Assembly: GCF_902686445.1 (NCBI RefSeq)
Contig: NC_062213.1
Coordinates: forward strand, 5,639,241-5,703,240
Length of the DNA stretch: 64,000 nucleotides
Source: Sciurus carolinensis
Taxonomy: Eukaryota; Chordata; Mammalia; Rodentia; Sciuridae
Direction: 5' to 3'
The position numbers and the translations under genes are program-made. Shown piece by piece: positions 32,935-43,361 of this stretch. The notes beneath the pieces were generated by a model. The model was not told where the DNA came from and ran no database searches. It worked only from the letters and a program-made list of their open reading frames with translations. Each line of letters opens with the position of its first letter. The first letter of the stretch is position 1.

Positions 32935-34021
32935 AGGGACTGGGTGTGAAGAGTGGACTGCAGAGGTGGGGACTGGAGAGGAGCTGGACAGACAGAAGCC
33001 TACTCTCTCCTGGAAGGGAGGTCCTGAGAAGAATTTTAGCACAGTATGCGCTTCCCCAATGGAACTGTTACCACAGGTTTCCTGAAGACAATGGAAACAT
33101 TTGAGTCATCTTTGGATCTGCACTTTGGGGTGGGTTCTTTAAAATTAAGTAAGGAATGAATGCAAAATCGTGAAAGATTCTTCCTCATGGAGATCGAGGT
33201 TTCTTTTCTCATCCTACCTGCGCATGCTTTCTGAGGCGCTGTGGGCTACTGCATATCAGTCACATGGAAACATCTTACCTCCAGTTTGCTCCACACATCC
33301 ATCTGTTTTGCAGGATCCCAGGTGGTCCTGGCAGTAGGCTCCAGGATCCCAGTGGTGCAGAGCTATGTTCAATGACAGGGTTAATGGGATGTGACTGTGT
33401 CAAGGGGAGCCAATGGGACGCATCCAGATGGGTAATAGTGGCAGCTCTACCTTTGCTCCTGGGACCAATGCAGTGTTAGGTTGCAAATGGAGCAGGTGCT
33501 CCCAGATCCCTCAGGAAATCCTTGCCATCTTTAAAGGATGCCAAATCAAAGGAACTCCCTCTCTTCCTGTCCAGGGAGCACCACAGTCCATATGTGGGCA
33601 CTGGGGCAGAGTTCTTTACAAATAATTAACTGATTAAAAGAATAGTTTGCAACTTGACAAAATATTCACACATAGTGTGGGAGAAAGGTAACATTTGTAT
33701 CCGTGGTTCCTGCATATGATTTGACATACTTATTTTTGCATATGGATATTGATGATTCTAGCACAGGATGTAAAAAGATTCCTTTCCCCATGAACATATT
33801 TCAAATTCTCTCTTGGAACTTAGGTGTGCACAGATTTGGGTCTCTTCTTGTATTATTGTTTTTTTCTGTTCCAGGGTTCTGGGTCACTCTTCATGTCAAT
33901 ACCACACTGTCTTGATTGGTGCAAATTTGTGGAACCTCTTAATAAGCTAGCTCTATTATTCCTTTTATTTCAATTTTTGGTGTGCGTGGGGGTATTCTAT
34001 ATGTTAAATGTATTTCAAAAA
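32935..34021. other. sequence between the direct repeats
   Basis: 1.09 kb without retroviral gag/pol motifs, recognisable exon or known repeat. Frames of 70 codons or so (33264-33479, 33413-33625, 33703-33915) have no domain. Confidence 0.5.
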
Positions 34022-34195
34022 GGAATTAATTAATTTTAAGTAGAGGTATAGACTTTTAGCTACCCAAAGAAAGGAGGTAGCTTTTCTTCAGTACCTAAAA
34101 GCATCCACTGTTTCTTTCAGGAAAGGCAGCTGGTCTGAGGATGGAGAGTGTGGAACAGGTATAAAACAGGGTCAGGAAGGGATGGGGAGCCTGCA
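34022..34195 (+). repeat. direct repeat B (partner at 32760-32934)
   Basis: GGAATTAATTAATTTTAAG ... GGGAGCCTGCA, offset by about 1.26 kb from copy A in the same orientation, with the TATA-like phrase CAGGTATAAAA retained. Confidence 0.85.
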
Positions 34196-34334
34196 TTGTG
34201 AATAATATATTTTGATAATGATTGCATTTGATCTATGAATGATCAGGGGAAATGGATATATGCTTTGGACTTCAGCACATAGTTTACCCTTTCCTTTATT
34301 AAGGACCTCAATTTACCTCAGAACCACTTTGTTC

Positions 34335-34415
34335 TTGTCACTGTGCAGATTTTTTCATATTCTTATCACATTTAGCCCTCTTTACTGATATAGGACAGAT
34401 GAGGCTCGACACCCG
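34335..34415 (-). repeat. possible MIR, antisense
   Basis: 'GTCACTGTGCAGATTTTTTC', 'TTATCACATTTAGCCCTCTT' and 'GGACAGATGAGGCTCGAC' resemble antisense MIR with an internal deletion. Confidence 0.4.
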
Positions 34416-34984
34416 AGGAATGTTCAGGAAGTGGGTTTATGGAAGCTGTAACAGGTCAGAGGGGCCAATACCTAAAAGTCTCTGAACAATGGTCTGAAAA
34501 TTCTTTAAACTTTATACTCAGTGGTGTGGTTACAGGTCAGTGGGTGGGTACATAACAGTTGTTCTTTGTCCCATATCCTTGGGCTAGACAGAGGTTTTAT
34601 AAGTTTTTACCAAGAAAACAGGGGTAATATCTTTTGCAGCGCAGCAAGCTCTTTGAGACACACTCTATCACAACTTTTGTCTGCAAACCTGAAACTTAGA
34701 AGAAAGAGGAAGCTTCAAACCACAATGTTCTCTGCAGACATTCTGCTGATACTCTTTGTAAAAGTCTTTCTGACAAGAGGAGAAGCTTAATTATGGCAGG
34801 GGTCTTTTGGATGGGGGTACCTGGTCTGCCTCAGCACTTCATAATCATACATATTGTGGCATTGATCTATAGTTGTTCATTGGTAGCATACAGAAATAAA
34901 AATTAGTTGTTCTACATAGTCATGATATCCCACAAATTGGATAAATCCCCTTGTTAGTTCTAGTATGTTCCACAGACCTAGCGT
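34416..34984. other. unique sequence, nothing recognised
   Basis: An 89-codon frame (34521-34790) has no domain and no coding context. Confidence 0.45.
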
Positions 34985-35150
34985 CTATGGAAGTGCACTT
35001 TCCTCTCCTATATTGCTCATTAGTTTCATATCTATCCAACAGGAAAAACATCATGCCAATTGTACACTTATGGGGAACATTTTCAGCTAATTTGGTATGG
35101 CCATTATATTTTTGTTCTAAATCAAACAGACATTAAAAGGAAAGAAGTAG
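34985..35150 (+). repeat. L1M ORF2 fragment, sense; inverted partner of 36075-36240
   Basis: 'GGGGAACATTTTCAGCTAAT', 'GGTATGGCCATTATATTTTT' and 'CAAACAGACATTAAAAGGAA' follow the sense L1M RT segment ('gggaacacttcccaactcat ... ccagacaaagacactacaag'). It pairs as an inverted repeat with antisense L1M sequence at 36075-36240. Confidence 0.6.
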
Positions 35151-35299
35151 CTGTGTACTTTCCCCTCCTGTATTGCCTTTTCCTGGTTTCAAGAGGAAAG
35201 CTGTCAGTCTCAGCCATTTGGGAGTGATGTCTGCTGTAGGCTTCCATGAGATATTAAGGGCAGAATTAAAGACAGGCAGTTAGTATAGATAGATGATCT

Positions 35300-35780
35300 G
35301 ACTGGACTGAGAAAATGAAGCCGGTTTGGATCCTGGAAGTTGGAGACCGCCCTGGGAGATTGGAATGTCAGCGTCTCCAGAGCCTCTGATTACCAAGTTT
35401 ACCTGCCTAGACTACCCCTCCCAAAAGGCTGCGGACAGGAAGTTGTTAATTCCTCCTGGGCTGATACTTGCCTGAATCACTCCTTTGGCCCTTCCTGCCG
35501 CCCCTCTGCTTCTCACATTTAGGCCTTCCCCACTGCAATCTCCTACCTAGACATGTCGCAGGAAGGAGAAAGATAAGGGGGAGAGAGCTGGAGAACAAAG
35601 AAAGCAAAAGTCTATAAAAGGGGGAGGGGCTCTCACTTCTTGGGATACCCAAGTACCAGCCAGGCCCCCTTCTCCCTCCTGGGAGAAGTCTGTGTCACTA
35701 ACTTTTAAGTAAAACCTGCTTCCTGTGCTTGCCGGGGCGTGCTACTCTAATGTTCAGACTTCAACATTTGAGGAAGCAGA
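35300..35780 (+). mobile_element. ERV-like LTR (solo), boundaries uncertain
   Basis: A promoter-like block with TCTATAAAAGGGGGAGGGGC at about 35610-35630 is followed, about 130 bp on, by 'CTAACTTTTAAGTAAAACCT' and a terminal 'GTTCAGACTTCAACA'. The U3-TATA-R-U5-like order and C/T-rich U5 resemble class I or II ERV LTRs. I found no matching target duplication and no internal retroviral genes. It could instead be an unrelated promoter-like region. Confidence 0.45.
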
Positions 35781-35809
35781 ACTCATCACCGATAATCAGC
35801 GGTATCAAA

Positions 35810-36370
35810 ATTGCATTGAAGAACTTCCTTCCTACTCTTAACTTGTTGTGTGTTCTTATAAGAGTGTCGGATTTTCTCAAATGCATTTTTTCCATCTTGT
35901 AAATTGTTTGTTAATGTGGTACAGCCCATTGACTGGTTTCCAATCATCCTGTACTCTTATATTAAAGTCAGCTTGGTCAAGGTCCATTGTCTTATATATT
36001 TTAGGGCATGATATGCTGACATTGTGGTTAGAATTTCTGTATCTATGCTACTTAGATTTATTGATGCGTGTGAACTTCTTTTCTTTTAGTGTCTGTGTAT
36101 TTTAGAACAAGAAAATAATGGCCATACCAAATTAGTTGAAAAATGTTTCTCATGAATATACATTGGCATTAAGTTTTTCTTGTTTGATAGGTATGAACCT
36201 AATGAGATCAATGGGGCTAGAGGTTTCTACGTGGGAAAATTATAAACTATAAATTCAATTTGTCTGAAGATAAAAGATTTTATTCTTGTGTGAGCTTTGA
36301 TCTTTGTGTAGATCAAATGTGTCCATTTCATCTGTTGAATTTATTGGCATAATGATAGTCTATCATTATT
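35810..36370 (-). mobile_element. ancient L1M ORF2, antisense (first part)
   Basis: The '+' strand carries reversed RT wording: 'TTTTCTCAAATGCATTTTTT', 'CTTCTTTTCTTTTAGTGTCT', 'AATTCAATTTGTCTGAAG' and 'AAATGTGTCCATTTCATCTG'. These match the order of antisense L1M elements. The element continues after a B1-dID insertion at 36371. Confidence 0.75.
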
Positions 36371-36544
36371 ATTTTTTCATCAATACTGGGTATTGATCTA
36401 AGGGTTGGTCTATCACTGAGCTACATTCCTAGCCCTTTTTATCTTTCTTCAGACAAGGTCTCACTAAGTTGCTAGGGCTGGCCTTGAATTTGTGATCCTC
36501 CTGCTTCGGCCTCCTGAGTAGCTGGTATTGCATGTGTGTGCCTG
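36371..36544 (-). mobile_element. B1-dID SINE, antisense, inside the L1M
   Basis: Reversed ID half 'TACTGGGTATTGATCTAAGG ... CATTCCTAGCCC' is followed by reversed B1 half 'GACAAGGTCTCACTAAGTTG ... CGGCCTCCTGAGTAGCTGG'. The flanking L1M continues on both sides, so the SINE is the younger insertion. Confidence 0.85.
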
Positions 36545-37003
36545 TAAATAACTGAAAGTATTTTATTGTTAGTAATATTTGTAGAATCTGCAGTTACATC
36601 TGCTCTATTATCCACTATATTTGTGTCCTATCTTCTCTACAGGTCATTGTGCTAAAGACTTACCTATTATGCTGTATTTCAAAAAACCAACATTTCCAGT
36701 GATTTTTACAATTTTATTTTTGGTTTTCCATTTTGTTGACCTTCACATTTATCTTTAGTGTTCTTTCTTCAGCTCATTTTTGATTTAACTTGCTTCTTTT
36801 TCTTCTTCACATGTCTTGAGCTGGAAGCTTATTTCATGTCCTGTTTTTTTCTCTTAATAGAGGTAATGTGCCCCAAATCATTCCTCCCAAAACTGACATT
36901 TCAATAAGAAGCAACTCAGAATTTTAATTTTTTACTCTTTTCTTTCCCATACTTTCTATTTTCCCTTTTAATTTCCTTTAATGTTGAGTATCTCTCTATA
37001 TGC

Positions 37004-37060
37004 ATATGTGTGCGTGTGTGTGTGTGTGTGTGTGCATGTGTGTGTGTGTGTGTGTATGTG
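37004..37060 (+). repeat. (TG)n microsatellite
   Basis: Alternating TG with CG, CA and TA interruptions, inside the antisense L1M. Confidence 0.95.
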
Positions 37061-37862
37061 GGGCTATTCCAGACACCTCTCTGTTACTAATCTTTAATTT
37101 AATTATACTGGGTTTAGGAAATATATTTTGTATTCCTTGAATCCTTTTAAATTCATCAAGGATTATCTTATAGTCCCTGAATAAGATTTATCTTGATAAA
37201 TGTTTACTTGAAAAATCATTTTTAATTACTTTTGAATGAATATTTCTGAAAGTGTCAATTAGACCAAATTTTATACTTTGTATTTCTCATCGATTTTCCA
37301 TATACTCACTCCATCAGTTATTGAGGGAAGGGTACCAAAATCTCTTACTATAATAAAGGATTTGACTATTTTCCCTTGCGTTTCTGTCAGTTTTCCTTTC
37401 ACATATTTTGAAGTTACCTTATTATTTTCATAATTGTTTAAGACTTTTGTGTTTGCCTCATAAAATGACAATTTTAGCATTATTAAATGGCATTGTTTGT
37501 GGCAATTGACTTTGTGAGTGGTATACACTGCTCAGCACTAACCCAGAAGCTGCAACCCTCCTGGGGAGTCTCCTGTGTGTCTTGTCAATCATGCTACTTA
37601 TAACTTATACAGTTAAAGTGTGCTTCTTGGTGACAAAAGGAAATTATGGTTTATTTTCAAATCCATCTGACAATCTCTGCCTTTTAATTGAGGCACTTAG
37701 ACTTTCATATTTATTGGGAATGTTAGTTCGATCTATCATTTTCTCACTTGCTTTCCATTTGTTTCAGCTAATCTTTTTACATCATACTTTCTTCTGTCCC
37801 CTTTAAATCACTTGAATATTTTTTAGCTTCAATTTATCCCATTGAACTATTAGGTATCACCC

Positions 37863-37866
<4 letters not shown>

Positions 37867-37914
<48 letters not shown>
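37867..37914. repeat. (AT)24 microsatellite
   Basis: An uninterrupted 48-bp AT alternation inside the antisense L1M. Such tracts can form cruciforms and are length-unstable. Confidence 0.95.
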
Positions 37915-37917
<3 letters not shown>

Positions 37918-38319
37918 TGCTTGATTTGGGGTTTACATTATGTGTCTTTAATGTATCATACTCTGTATTCAGGTGACATACCATTTCATGCAAAGTAAAG
38001 ACCTTTAAAATACTATATTTCCATTTATCTCCTACGAATCTTTTTTCTCATTGCTTTTTCACCTGGACATTCAAATTTACATGTTAAAAACACATGACAT
38101 TATTATTTATCCAAATAGCAAATTATCTCTTAATTGCATTTAAATGATAGAAACAGATTTTTCATATTTATTTAAGTAGTTACTATTTTTGGTGGTCTTC
38201 ACTTCTTTGTAAAGAACTAAATTTCTGGTACAGTTTTCTCTCATCTAAAGACTTCTTATAGTCTAACAGTGGTGGCAAAAAACGATTCTTCTCTCCCTTC
38301 ATCTGGTCCCTCCCTCCCA

Positions 38320-38364
38320 TCCTTCCTTCCTTCCCTCCTTCCTTCCTTCCCTCCTTCCTTCCTT
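38320..38364 (+). repeat. (TTCC)n microsatellite
   Basis: A pure pyrimidine run of TTCC/CTCC units within the antisense L1M. Confidence 0.95.
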
Positions 38365-39500
38365 ACCTCCTCTGGTTTCATCCAGTCCTAAGGAGATGAT
38401 GCGCCACTGACTTCTTAGTTACATTTTTTCTGAAAAGGAGACACTGCCCCTCTTATTTTTGTTTTTCTGTAGGTAATGTGCATCCTTTTCTGGCTGCTTT
38501 TGTGATCTTCAGCTAATTGCTGGTTTTGATGAGTTGACTGTAAAAGAAGAGCACCTTTCCTCATTCCTCTTCCTCATGTTTTAGCATTCTGAGCATCTTG
38601 AACCTGTGTTTCTGTGGTTAGCCTTTAAGAAGACAACATTGCCGCTGTTTTCTCAGATGTTTTCTCTATGTCCTTTGCCCTCTTCCTTTCTCTGAAGTCT
38701 CCACTCAGACATACATTAGACAATGTCATGAAACTCATAACTCAATGATTCTGTCTATTGATTTCATTATTACTATTATGTCTTTTCTCTCTGCATTTCA
38801 TTTGGAGAGTTCTCATTGTTATGACTTCACAAGTATTTCTGTTCTGTAACACTCAATCTGTTTTTAATCTCATCTAGTGCATTTTCATCTCTAGAAATTA
38901 GGTTTGAATCTCACATGTCACTACCTAAACTTTTGAACATGATAATAACTATCTTTATGAGCTTTTCTACTGACTGTACCCTCGTTCTATTATGAGTGAG
39001 CTTTGGTTGACTTATTCATCTAATTATGGGTCAGAATTTTCTGCATATTCGTGATGGGTAGTTTTGACTAGATTTCATCTATTAGAGAATTGATCTCTCT
39101 GTTAAATATTTTCCTATTACGATAAATATTCTTTGTTCTAAAACACACCCTTTTGAAAAACAAATTGATCTCTCCGGGAGTTGTCACTAAAGATTTGTTG
39201 TGCATGAGCAAACAGCGTTAGCCTGTGCGGATTGCCACTCCCTACGGGGCAGGCAGCCTGCTCCTCACCCGTACTGGTCACTCCGGCAGTGCACGCCTGG
39301 CTTAATCCCTGCCCCTGTCACTCTCTCTTGGCTAGAAGCAGGAATTCTTTGTTCTCTGTCCCAGGAGGCCTGTGGTCCTTCTTCAGTGGGGTTGCCATCC
39401 CCTCCTGTCTTCTTAAGATGCTGGAGACGCTGTGGTCCTCTGCTCCTCTCTGCTGTGCCTCCAGCTTGTGGCTCACACGCTCCCTCGAATAGAGCGCATC

Positions 39501-39824
39501 CCTCATGAAGTCACAACTTTTCCGGTTCATCTCAAGAGCACCCTGGCCTTCCCTTCCCGTAACTCTGCTCAGGGGATCCTCCCTTCTGTGCATCCGCCTT
39601 CCCCAGTAGACCCTGCACCTCCCTCTGGGTCCTCCTCCATCTCACCATCAGTCTTCACTGCAGGCTCACGTCCTCCAGGTCCCACGGGGCCATCCTGCCT
39701 TGCCCACACTTGAGACCCAGTGGCCTTATAATTTTTTGATGGTGATTTGAAACAACCGAATGCATTCATGTGACCTCCTGAGTACCCCAAACGTGGTGTG
39801 CTCTCCCTTTGGCGAGCTCACTGT
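39501..39824. other. unclassified C+T-rich sequence
   Basis: Either the extreme 5' portion of the antisense L1M or unique DNA. Frames of 91-102 codons across 39200-39713 on both strands have no domain. Confidence 0.4.
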
Positions 39825-40115
39825 GGCTGCTGCAAGTCACCACAAACTTAGGGGCTGACCGCAGAGCATCTTCTCAGAGCGTGGAGGCGAGAAATCTGGG
39901 TCTTGGCAGGCAGTGCTGCTGGCTGGAGGGGAGGGATGACCCCGTTGGGCTTCCACAGCAGCCAGCCTTCCTTGGCTTGTGGCCACCTCACTTGACCCCT
40001 GCGCGTGGGCACCTTGCTGTCTGTCCTGGGTGTGCCAGATCTCGTCTGCTGCCCCCTGATAAGTGTGTATTTCAGTCCCACCCTTATAATCCATGATGAT
40101 CTCATCATCTCAGTT
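39825..40115 (+). repeat. ancient mammalian interspersed repeat, family uncertain
   Basis: 'AAGTCACCACAAACTTAGGG', 'TCTCAGAGCGTGGAGG', 'CCTTGGCTTGTGGCCACC' and 'CCACCCTTATAATCCATGAT' match the widespread 'acaaattaccacaaacttag ... ccttggctcgtggcc ... cccacccggataatccagg' ancient repeat. I cannot assign the exact family without a library search. Confidence 0.6.
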
Positions 40116-40216
40116 TCCTTAACTTTTCCATATCTACAGTCTTTTACTCTCTGATTTATTTCTTTACTTATTTTAAAATAAGAATGTGTGTGCCAAAATT
40201 AGAATTTGTATACCCA

Positions 40217-40340
40217 CCCTCCCTCCCTCTCTTCCTTCCTTTCTTTTTCTTCCTTTTTTCCTTTCTTCCTCTCTTCCTTCCTTCCTTCCTTCTTTCCTTC
40301 CTTCCTCCCTTTCTTTTTTTCTTTCTTCCTTTCTTCTTCT
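40217..40340 (+). repeat. 124-bp uninterrupted polypyrimidine tract
   Basis: Only C and T from 40217 to 40340, dominated by TTCC and CTTT units. It produces low-complexity Phe/Leu/Ser/Pro or Lys/Glu/Arg frames that are not genes. Confidence 0.95.
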
Positions 40341-41084
40341 GCTCTTTCTTTGCTTTTGAGGGGGAAGGAACCATTATGCAGCCTGCCATTACCCATACAA
40401 ATTAAAGTATATAAACACTAAAAGCACCCATCCACTTGGCTCTGTGTCCCTAGGGGAGGGTCATGAAGAATCAACTCACATAACAAACACCAGCATTTGC
40501 GTTACTTAATTAGAAATGAGAAATTCAATTTCATATGCCATTTGAGGAACTTGTTAAAAAACAAGTAAAAGCACTTATATTTGAAAAAAAATAGAAAATG
40601 ATATTTGAAAGCTTCCCAAGGAGAGAAAATATCTAAGCCCTCCAATGATGGATGAAGTGCTTAAAATTGGTTCTAAAAAAGATGTCAGGCTAGGACAATT
40701 ACAGGACGAATCAGACATGTAAGGAAAATCTGCTCAAAGAGTCAGAAAGGGAAGGAGCAGGCCTAGAAGAGACTGCTCTCACCAGCCACGTGTCTACTGT
40801 ATCAGTCATACAAAAGAATTTGACATAACTAAAAATGATTTAGACAACTGCATGGAAATAAAAAAGCATGAGAAAAGTTGTTGTAAAGGAAGAAGTCCAC
40901 AGGACACCTATATCGCATGTTAAAAATGGGTTACTAATAATTGCCAGAAACACATTAACATTGACATATTCCTTGGCTAATAAGAAGAAAATATCCTAAA
41001 TGTTAAATTACTAGTAAATATAAAGGTGAGCATAAGATAATTACCATAATAAATGTAAACTAAAATATTCCCAACTTAGAAGTT
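40341..41084. other. unique A+T-rich sequence
   Basis: No gene or repeat recognised. Confidence 0.5.
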
Positions 41085-41200
41085 CAATAGGAAATTAACA
41101 AAAGCAGGTGATCGTAATGAGATTGATCACATTATGTTATGTGCGTGTACAAATTATGTATAATTACAATGCACCAAAAATTTTTTTAATATGCGGTCAA
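41085..41200 (+). repeat. possible L1 3' terminus, sense
   Basis: 'AGCAGGTGATCGTAATGAG', 'CATTATGTTATGTGCGTGTA' and 'ATGTATAATTACAATGCACC' followed by an A/T-rich end resemble an L1 3' end of a subfamily different from the 10.5-kb copy. Weak support. Confidence 0.35.
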
Positions 41201-41277
41201 AACAATGACTTAGACAAATGAAGACCTGCCATCATTTACCAAATATTCTTTATAAATACAGGTAATTCTGGAACACC

Positions 41278-41415
41278 ATGGATAGGTCTGAAATTTCTGA
41301 TACAGGTTCAAATGTCTGGAATAATTTAGATCTTCCTGATATGGAAGAGACAGATGTAAGTGGTGGAAACATGATGTCAGGGGAATCGTTCTATAAAATG
41401 CGCCCCCTCTGTTGA
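41278..41415 (+). other. 45-codon ORF with exon-like borders, coding status unknown
   Basis: ATG at 41278-41280 sits in ACACCATGG (good Kozak context). The frame ends at TGA 41413-41415. It starts MDRSEISDTGSNVWNNLDLP and is acidic. An acceptor-like TAAATACAG ends at 41261 and a perfect donor GTAAGT lies at 41356-41361 directly after codon 26 (phase 0). A 95-bp exon (41262-41355) that begins translation is therefore conceivable. There is an in-frame TAA at 41263-41265 upstream of the ATG. I do not recognise the peptide; it may be chance. Confidence 0.2.
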
Positions 41416-41450
41416 TTCCACGGACTTTCTTCTTTTAAAAAGCAATTTAG

Positions 41451-41638
41451 GCCTGGCATGGTGGCACACACCTGCAATCCCAGTGACTCCAGGCTGAGAC
41501 AGTGGGATCAAGGGTTCAAAGCCAGCCTCAGCAAAAGTGAGGTGCAAATAAAATATAAAAGAGGGCTGGGGATATGGTTCAGTGGCTGAGGGACCCTGAG
41601 TTCAATCCTCAGTACCCACTCCCCCCCAAAAAAAATAA
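41451..41638 (+). mobile_element. B1-dID SINE, sense
   Basis: B1 half 'GCCTGGCATGGTGGCACACA ... GGGTTCAAAGCCAGCCTCAG', linker 'AAATAAAATATAAAAGA', ID half 'GGGCTGGGGATATGGTTCAG ... TCAATCCTCAGTACC', then C-rich and A-rich tail. The ID half lacks part of the stretch between 'GTGGCTGAG' and 'CCCTGAG'. Confidence 0.9.
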
Positions 41639-41689
41639 GAAAGCCCTGCCTTCTTAAGTCAGCAGGGCATGTTACATTCCTCAGTCATT

Positions 41690-42150
41690 AACCTGTTATC
41701 TGCAGAAGAAATGCAGGCCAGAAATGCCAAGGAAAAGAACACAAGTTACCCTGGTGTGGTAGGGTTTTTATGACCCTTACACAGACCAGATCCCAGAACG
41801 CAAGGAGATAAGGATAATTCCCCCTAACCATAAAATATGGAAGAGCAGGTTCCAGTTAGAAGTGATCAACATAGGCCAAAGTGACCTAGAGTGTGATATC
41901 ACCCTGCTTTCAATCAAAAGTCAAGAGGTGGACCTGGGCAGGACTCTCTGGAAACTTCCCTGGGACCCCCAATAAAATTGGAGGACAGGAGGTGTGCGTC
42001 ACCCTTTTCCTCTCTGAGAAGACACAGTCTGTCCCTGAAGAGTCTCCTCTTTTCCCTTTCCTGTCCCTTCAATAAACTCTGAGAGACATGTCTGAAGTTT
42101 TTCTGGCGTGATTGCAAGAACTGGGGTGACGAGGGGCCTCTGCTGCAGCC
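41690..42150 (+). mobile_element. ERV class I-like LTR (solo), boundaries uncertain
   Basis: 'CCCCCAATAAAATTGGAGGA', then 'CTTTCCTGTCCCTTCAATAA' (AATAAA) and 'AAGTTTTTCTGGCGTGATTG' and 'GAACTGGGGTGACGAGGGG'. The position of the polyadenylation signal ahead of a C/T-rich to G-rich U5 is typical of gammaretrovirus-like LTRs. No internal genes flank it. Terminal TG/CA and duplications were not fixed. Confidence 0.5.
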
Positions 42151-42965
42151 TCAGCTTACAGCTGGCCTTTTGCCTGGTATAAGCCCCAGTTCTATGTCCA
42201 GGGTAAAGCTTGCTGCATTTTCTTTCAATTTTCTATTGTGTAGTTTTCAGTATTAGTTTAGGGCATTATTACCCTTTCCTGGGAAACCAAATGCCACACT
42301 TTTCCCACAAATTGCAAGCTTTCCCCCAAACATTAGCTATAGCTATATTTTGGAACTATAAACCTGTCTGTCACCCAAATACTTGGAGGGCTGGTGAAGT
42401 GTCTACTGCATGCTGAAGGCTTCTCCATCCCATCTATTACAGATCCCCTATCAGAACTGCCCCAAAGTCAATTTATCATGCTGGCACCTGAGTTCTTTTC
42501 CTAGAACCCTCACATGCCTCCTGACAGCAGCTACTCACATGGACATTGAAAAGATGGGGAAGCTGAAGCGCCTTGGAAGCTTCCGGGTCAGACCGAGGTT
42601 CACACGATGTCAGGGTTCCTTGGTGCATTCTGCCTTTCCAGTCTGGAGACCTGGGGCCTGCTTTAGGGAGTCACTGCCAATGGTCTCACAGTGGAGTGTC
42701 CATGGCCCTTAATCATGTGCAGGTGCCTCCCAACTGAAGGATCCAGGCAAAGGCCCTCCTCCCAGCTGCCAGCTGCTCTGCTCATGCAGGGACAACCGCC
42801 CATACATTCTGAGCTTCTACCATAGCTCAGCTCCCGACTGTAGCATCAAAGGGCTTCCTGGGTCCAAGTCCTGAAACCAGAGGTGATGACATCTTCAAGT
42901 CATCAGGAGTTCTTCTAGGAAGATTGAATCTTGAACCCTCTGTCAGAAGTGTGCACACGTGTGCA

Positions 42966-42969
<4 letters not shown>
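42151..42969. other. unique sequence, no gene recognised
   Basis: A 100-codon frame (42410-42712) has no domain. Confidence 0.5.

Positions 42970-43010
<41 letters not shown>
42970..43010 (+). repeat. (CA)n microsatellite
   Basis: A perfect CA alternation of about 20 units. Confidence 0.97.
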
Positions 43011-43013
<3 letters not shown>

Positions 43014-43334
43014 CAGGTCCCTTTGATGCTCCATGCATGTCAGGTTGAGGGCACAACTCCACCTGGCACTGTCTCTTTGGGTCCCAGACTGCCTGCCCGG
43101 GATTGGCCATAGTTTATTGAAGCCTTCAGCCACCTTAAGTGTGCCCTTGATTTTTAACTCCACATTTAGATGAGTGTTGGTGAATGCAACCACCACCACG
43201 ATAAACTTTAGACAGTTCCTTCATGAAATTGGCTTGATTCCTCTCCCAGAAATACTGATATTTTTGGCTTCCATTCTAGTTTTAACTCTGGGCCCTTTTA
43301 AATCCAAGTTTCTAGACCATTTCTGAATGATTGA

Positions 43335-43361
43335 TCCCCTTCCCCTTCCCCTTCCCCTCCT
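43335..43361 (+). repeat. (CCCCTT)n simple repeat
   Basis: Four near-perfect hexamer units. Confidence 0.9.

Larger units (their letters stand above)
36545..39500 (-). mobile_element. ancient L1M, antisense (ORF2 N-terminal part, ORF1 and 5' region)
   Basis: Ordered antisense landmarks: 'TAGAATCTGCAGTTACATCT' (36580), 'TTTTGGTTTTCCATTTTGTT' (36718), 'ATCCTTTTAAATTCATCAAG' (37140), 'AATCTCTGCCTTTTAATTGA' (37672), 'GCTTGATTTGGGGTTTACAT' (37919), 'TAATGTGCATCCTTTTCTGG' (38475), 'TAGTGCATTTTCATCTCTAG' (38875) and 'TTATGGGTCAGAATTTTCTG' (39025). The right end, with C/T-rich words to about 39500, resembles the 5' region of old L1MC/HAL1-like elements. No frame is intact. Confidence 0.75.

Noticed and set aside
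32935..34021. Internal region of a provirus between the direct repeats
   Set aside because: No gag, protease, RT or integrase motif and no tRNA primer-binding word was seen. The repeats are kept as unassigned.
40168..40421. Lys/Arg-rich and Phe/Leu-rich frames
   Set aside because: Low-complexity translation of the polypyrimidine tract.
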